Shown here piece by piece: positions 5,730-5,794 of a stretch of 5,794 bases of DNA. Each line of letters begins with the position of its first letter. The stretch's first letter is position 1. Both the position numbers and the translations under genes were made by a program. The stretch is from CAJXSD01 sp964633145 (GTDB taxonomy: Bacteria > Pseudomonadota > Alphaproteobacteria > Rhodobacterales > Rhodobacteraceae), in contig CAZWFE010000077.1 in the NCBI GenBank assembly GCA_964633145.1, positions 1 to 5,794 of the forward strand, written 5' to 3'. A model generated the notes under the pieces. It did not search any database, was not told the origin of the DNA, and saw only the letters and a program-made list of their open reading frames with translations.

Positions 5730-5794
5730 ATGAACGAGGATCAACTTGATGTGCAGCGTAAATTTAGAATACTCTGTCGGTTGAAAAGATAGGG
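5730..5794 (+). pseudogene. start of a transposase-like gene, apparently frameshifted (partial)
   Basis: ATG 5730 follows GAGG at nine bases and encodes MNEDQLDVQRKFRILCRLKR before TAG 5790-5792. The opening resembles, from memory, the N-terminus of IS481/IS3-type transposases, whose first helix commonly reads like 'QRKLRILRHAEKIG' ahead of a helix-turn-helix. Re-reading one base back after the codon for Arg (CGG) gives RKFRILCR followed by VEKIG, restoring the expected spacing exactly. A single-base deletion near 5777-5779 would therefore explain the early stop. With only 65 bases visible this is a tentative identification. Alternatives are a 20-residue peptide of unknown role or no gene at all. 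Confidence 0.4.

Larger units (their letters stand above)
5663..5794 (+). mobile_element. possible left end of an insertion sequence (IS481/IS3-like), continuing beyond the window
   Basis: The case rests on the transposase-like reading frame at 5730 and on the sequence starting directly after the regulator's stop codon with TGT, a common insertion-sequence terminus. Inside it, ATGTC (5670-5674) and GACAT (5686-5690) are inverted copies. The other end is outside the window, so terminal repeats and target duplication cannot be checked, and the exact boundary is a guess. Confidence 0.3.

Noticed and set aside
1..5794. tRNA, rRNA, CRISPR arrays, riboswitches, toxin-antitoxin or defence genes
   Set aside because: I searched by eye for tandem spaced repeats, cloverleaf arms, known aptamer cores and small paired genes, and found none. 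The window is explained by a transporter/catabolic operon, its regulator, a LysR fragment and a probable insertion-sequence end.

Overview
The window most resembles a chromosomal segment of an alphaproteobacterium, probably of the Rhodobacterales/Roseobacter type. This is inferred from the moderately GC-rich coding style, the one-piece TAXI-type TRAP permease, and a LacI-family regulator whose operator is a CG-centred palindrome. No ribosomal or other phylogenetic marker is present, so the placement is tentative.

Layout from left to right. (1) 1-248, plus strand: the last 81 codons of a LysR-family regulator, cut by the window edge. (2) 249-529: a convergent gap without a convincing gene, holding one imperfect hairpin. 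(3) 530-4512, minus strand: a three-gene operon. In transcription order it encodes a dihydrodipicolinate synthase/N-acetylneuraminate lyase-family enzyme (4512-3568), a secreted TAXI-family solute receptor (3511-2516) and a fused TRAP permease (2440-530). A strong hairpin separates the first two genes. (4) 4513-4633: a divergent control region. It has an exact TTGACA -35 box facing the operon and a perfect 14-bp palindrome (TGGGAACGTTCCCA) at the predicted transcription start, flanked by two more half-sites of the same motif. (5) 4634-5662, plus strand: a LacI-family repressor. (6) 5663-5794: probably the left end of an insertion sequence, with the start of a transposase-like gene that appears frameshifted.

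How it fits together. The receptor would bind a small organic acid in the periplasm and the permease would import it using an ion gradient. The aldolase-family enzyme would then cleave or dehydrate it, or a product derived from it. The divergently encoded LacI-family protein would repress the operon until an inducer is present. This is a complete uptake, catabolism and control module. The substrate cannot be read from the sequence. LacI control plus an enzyme family rich in 2-keto-sugar-acid dehydratases/aldolases points to a sugar acid or related 2-oxo acid, which would be an unusual ligand for a TAXI receptor. The enzyme lacks several residues that define true DapA, so it should not be called a lysine-biosynthesis gene.
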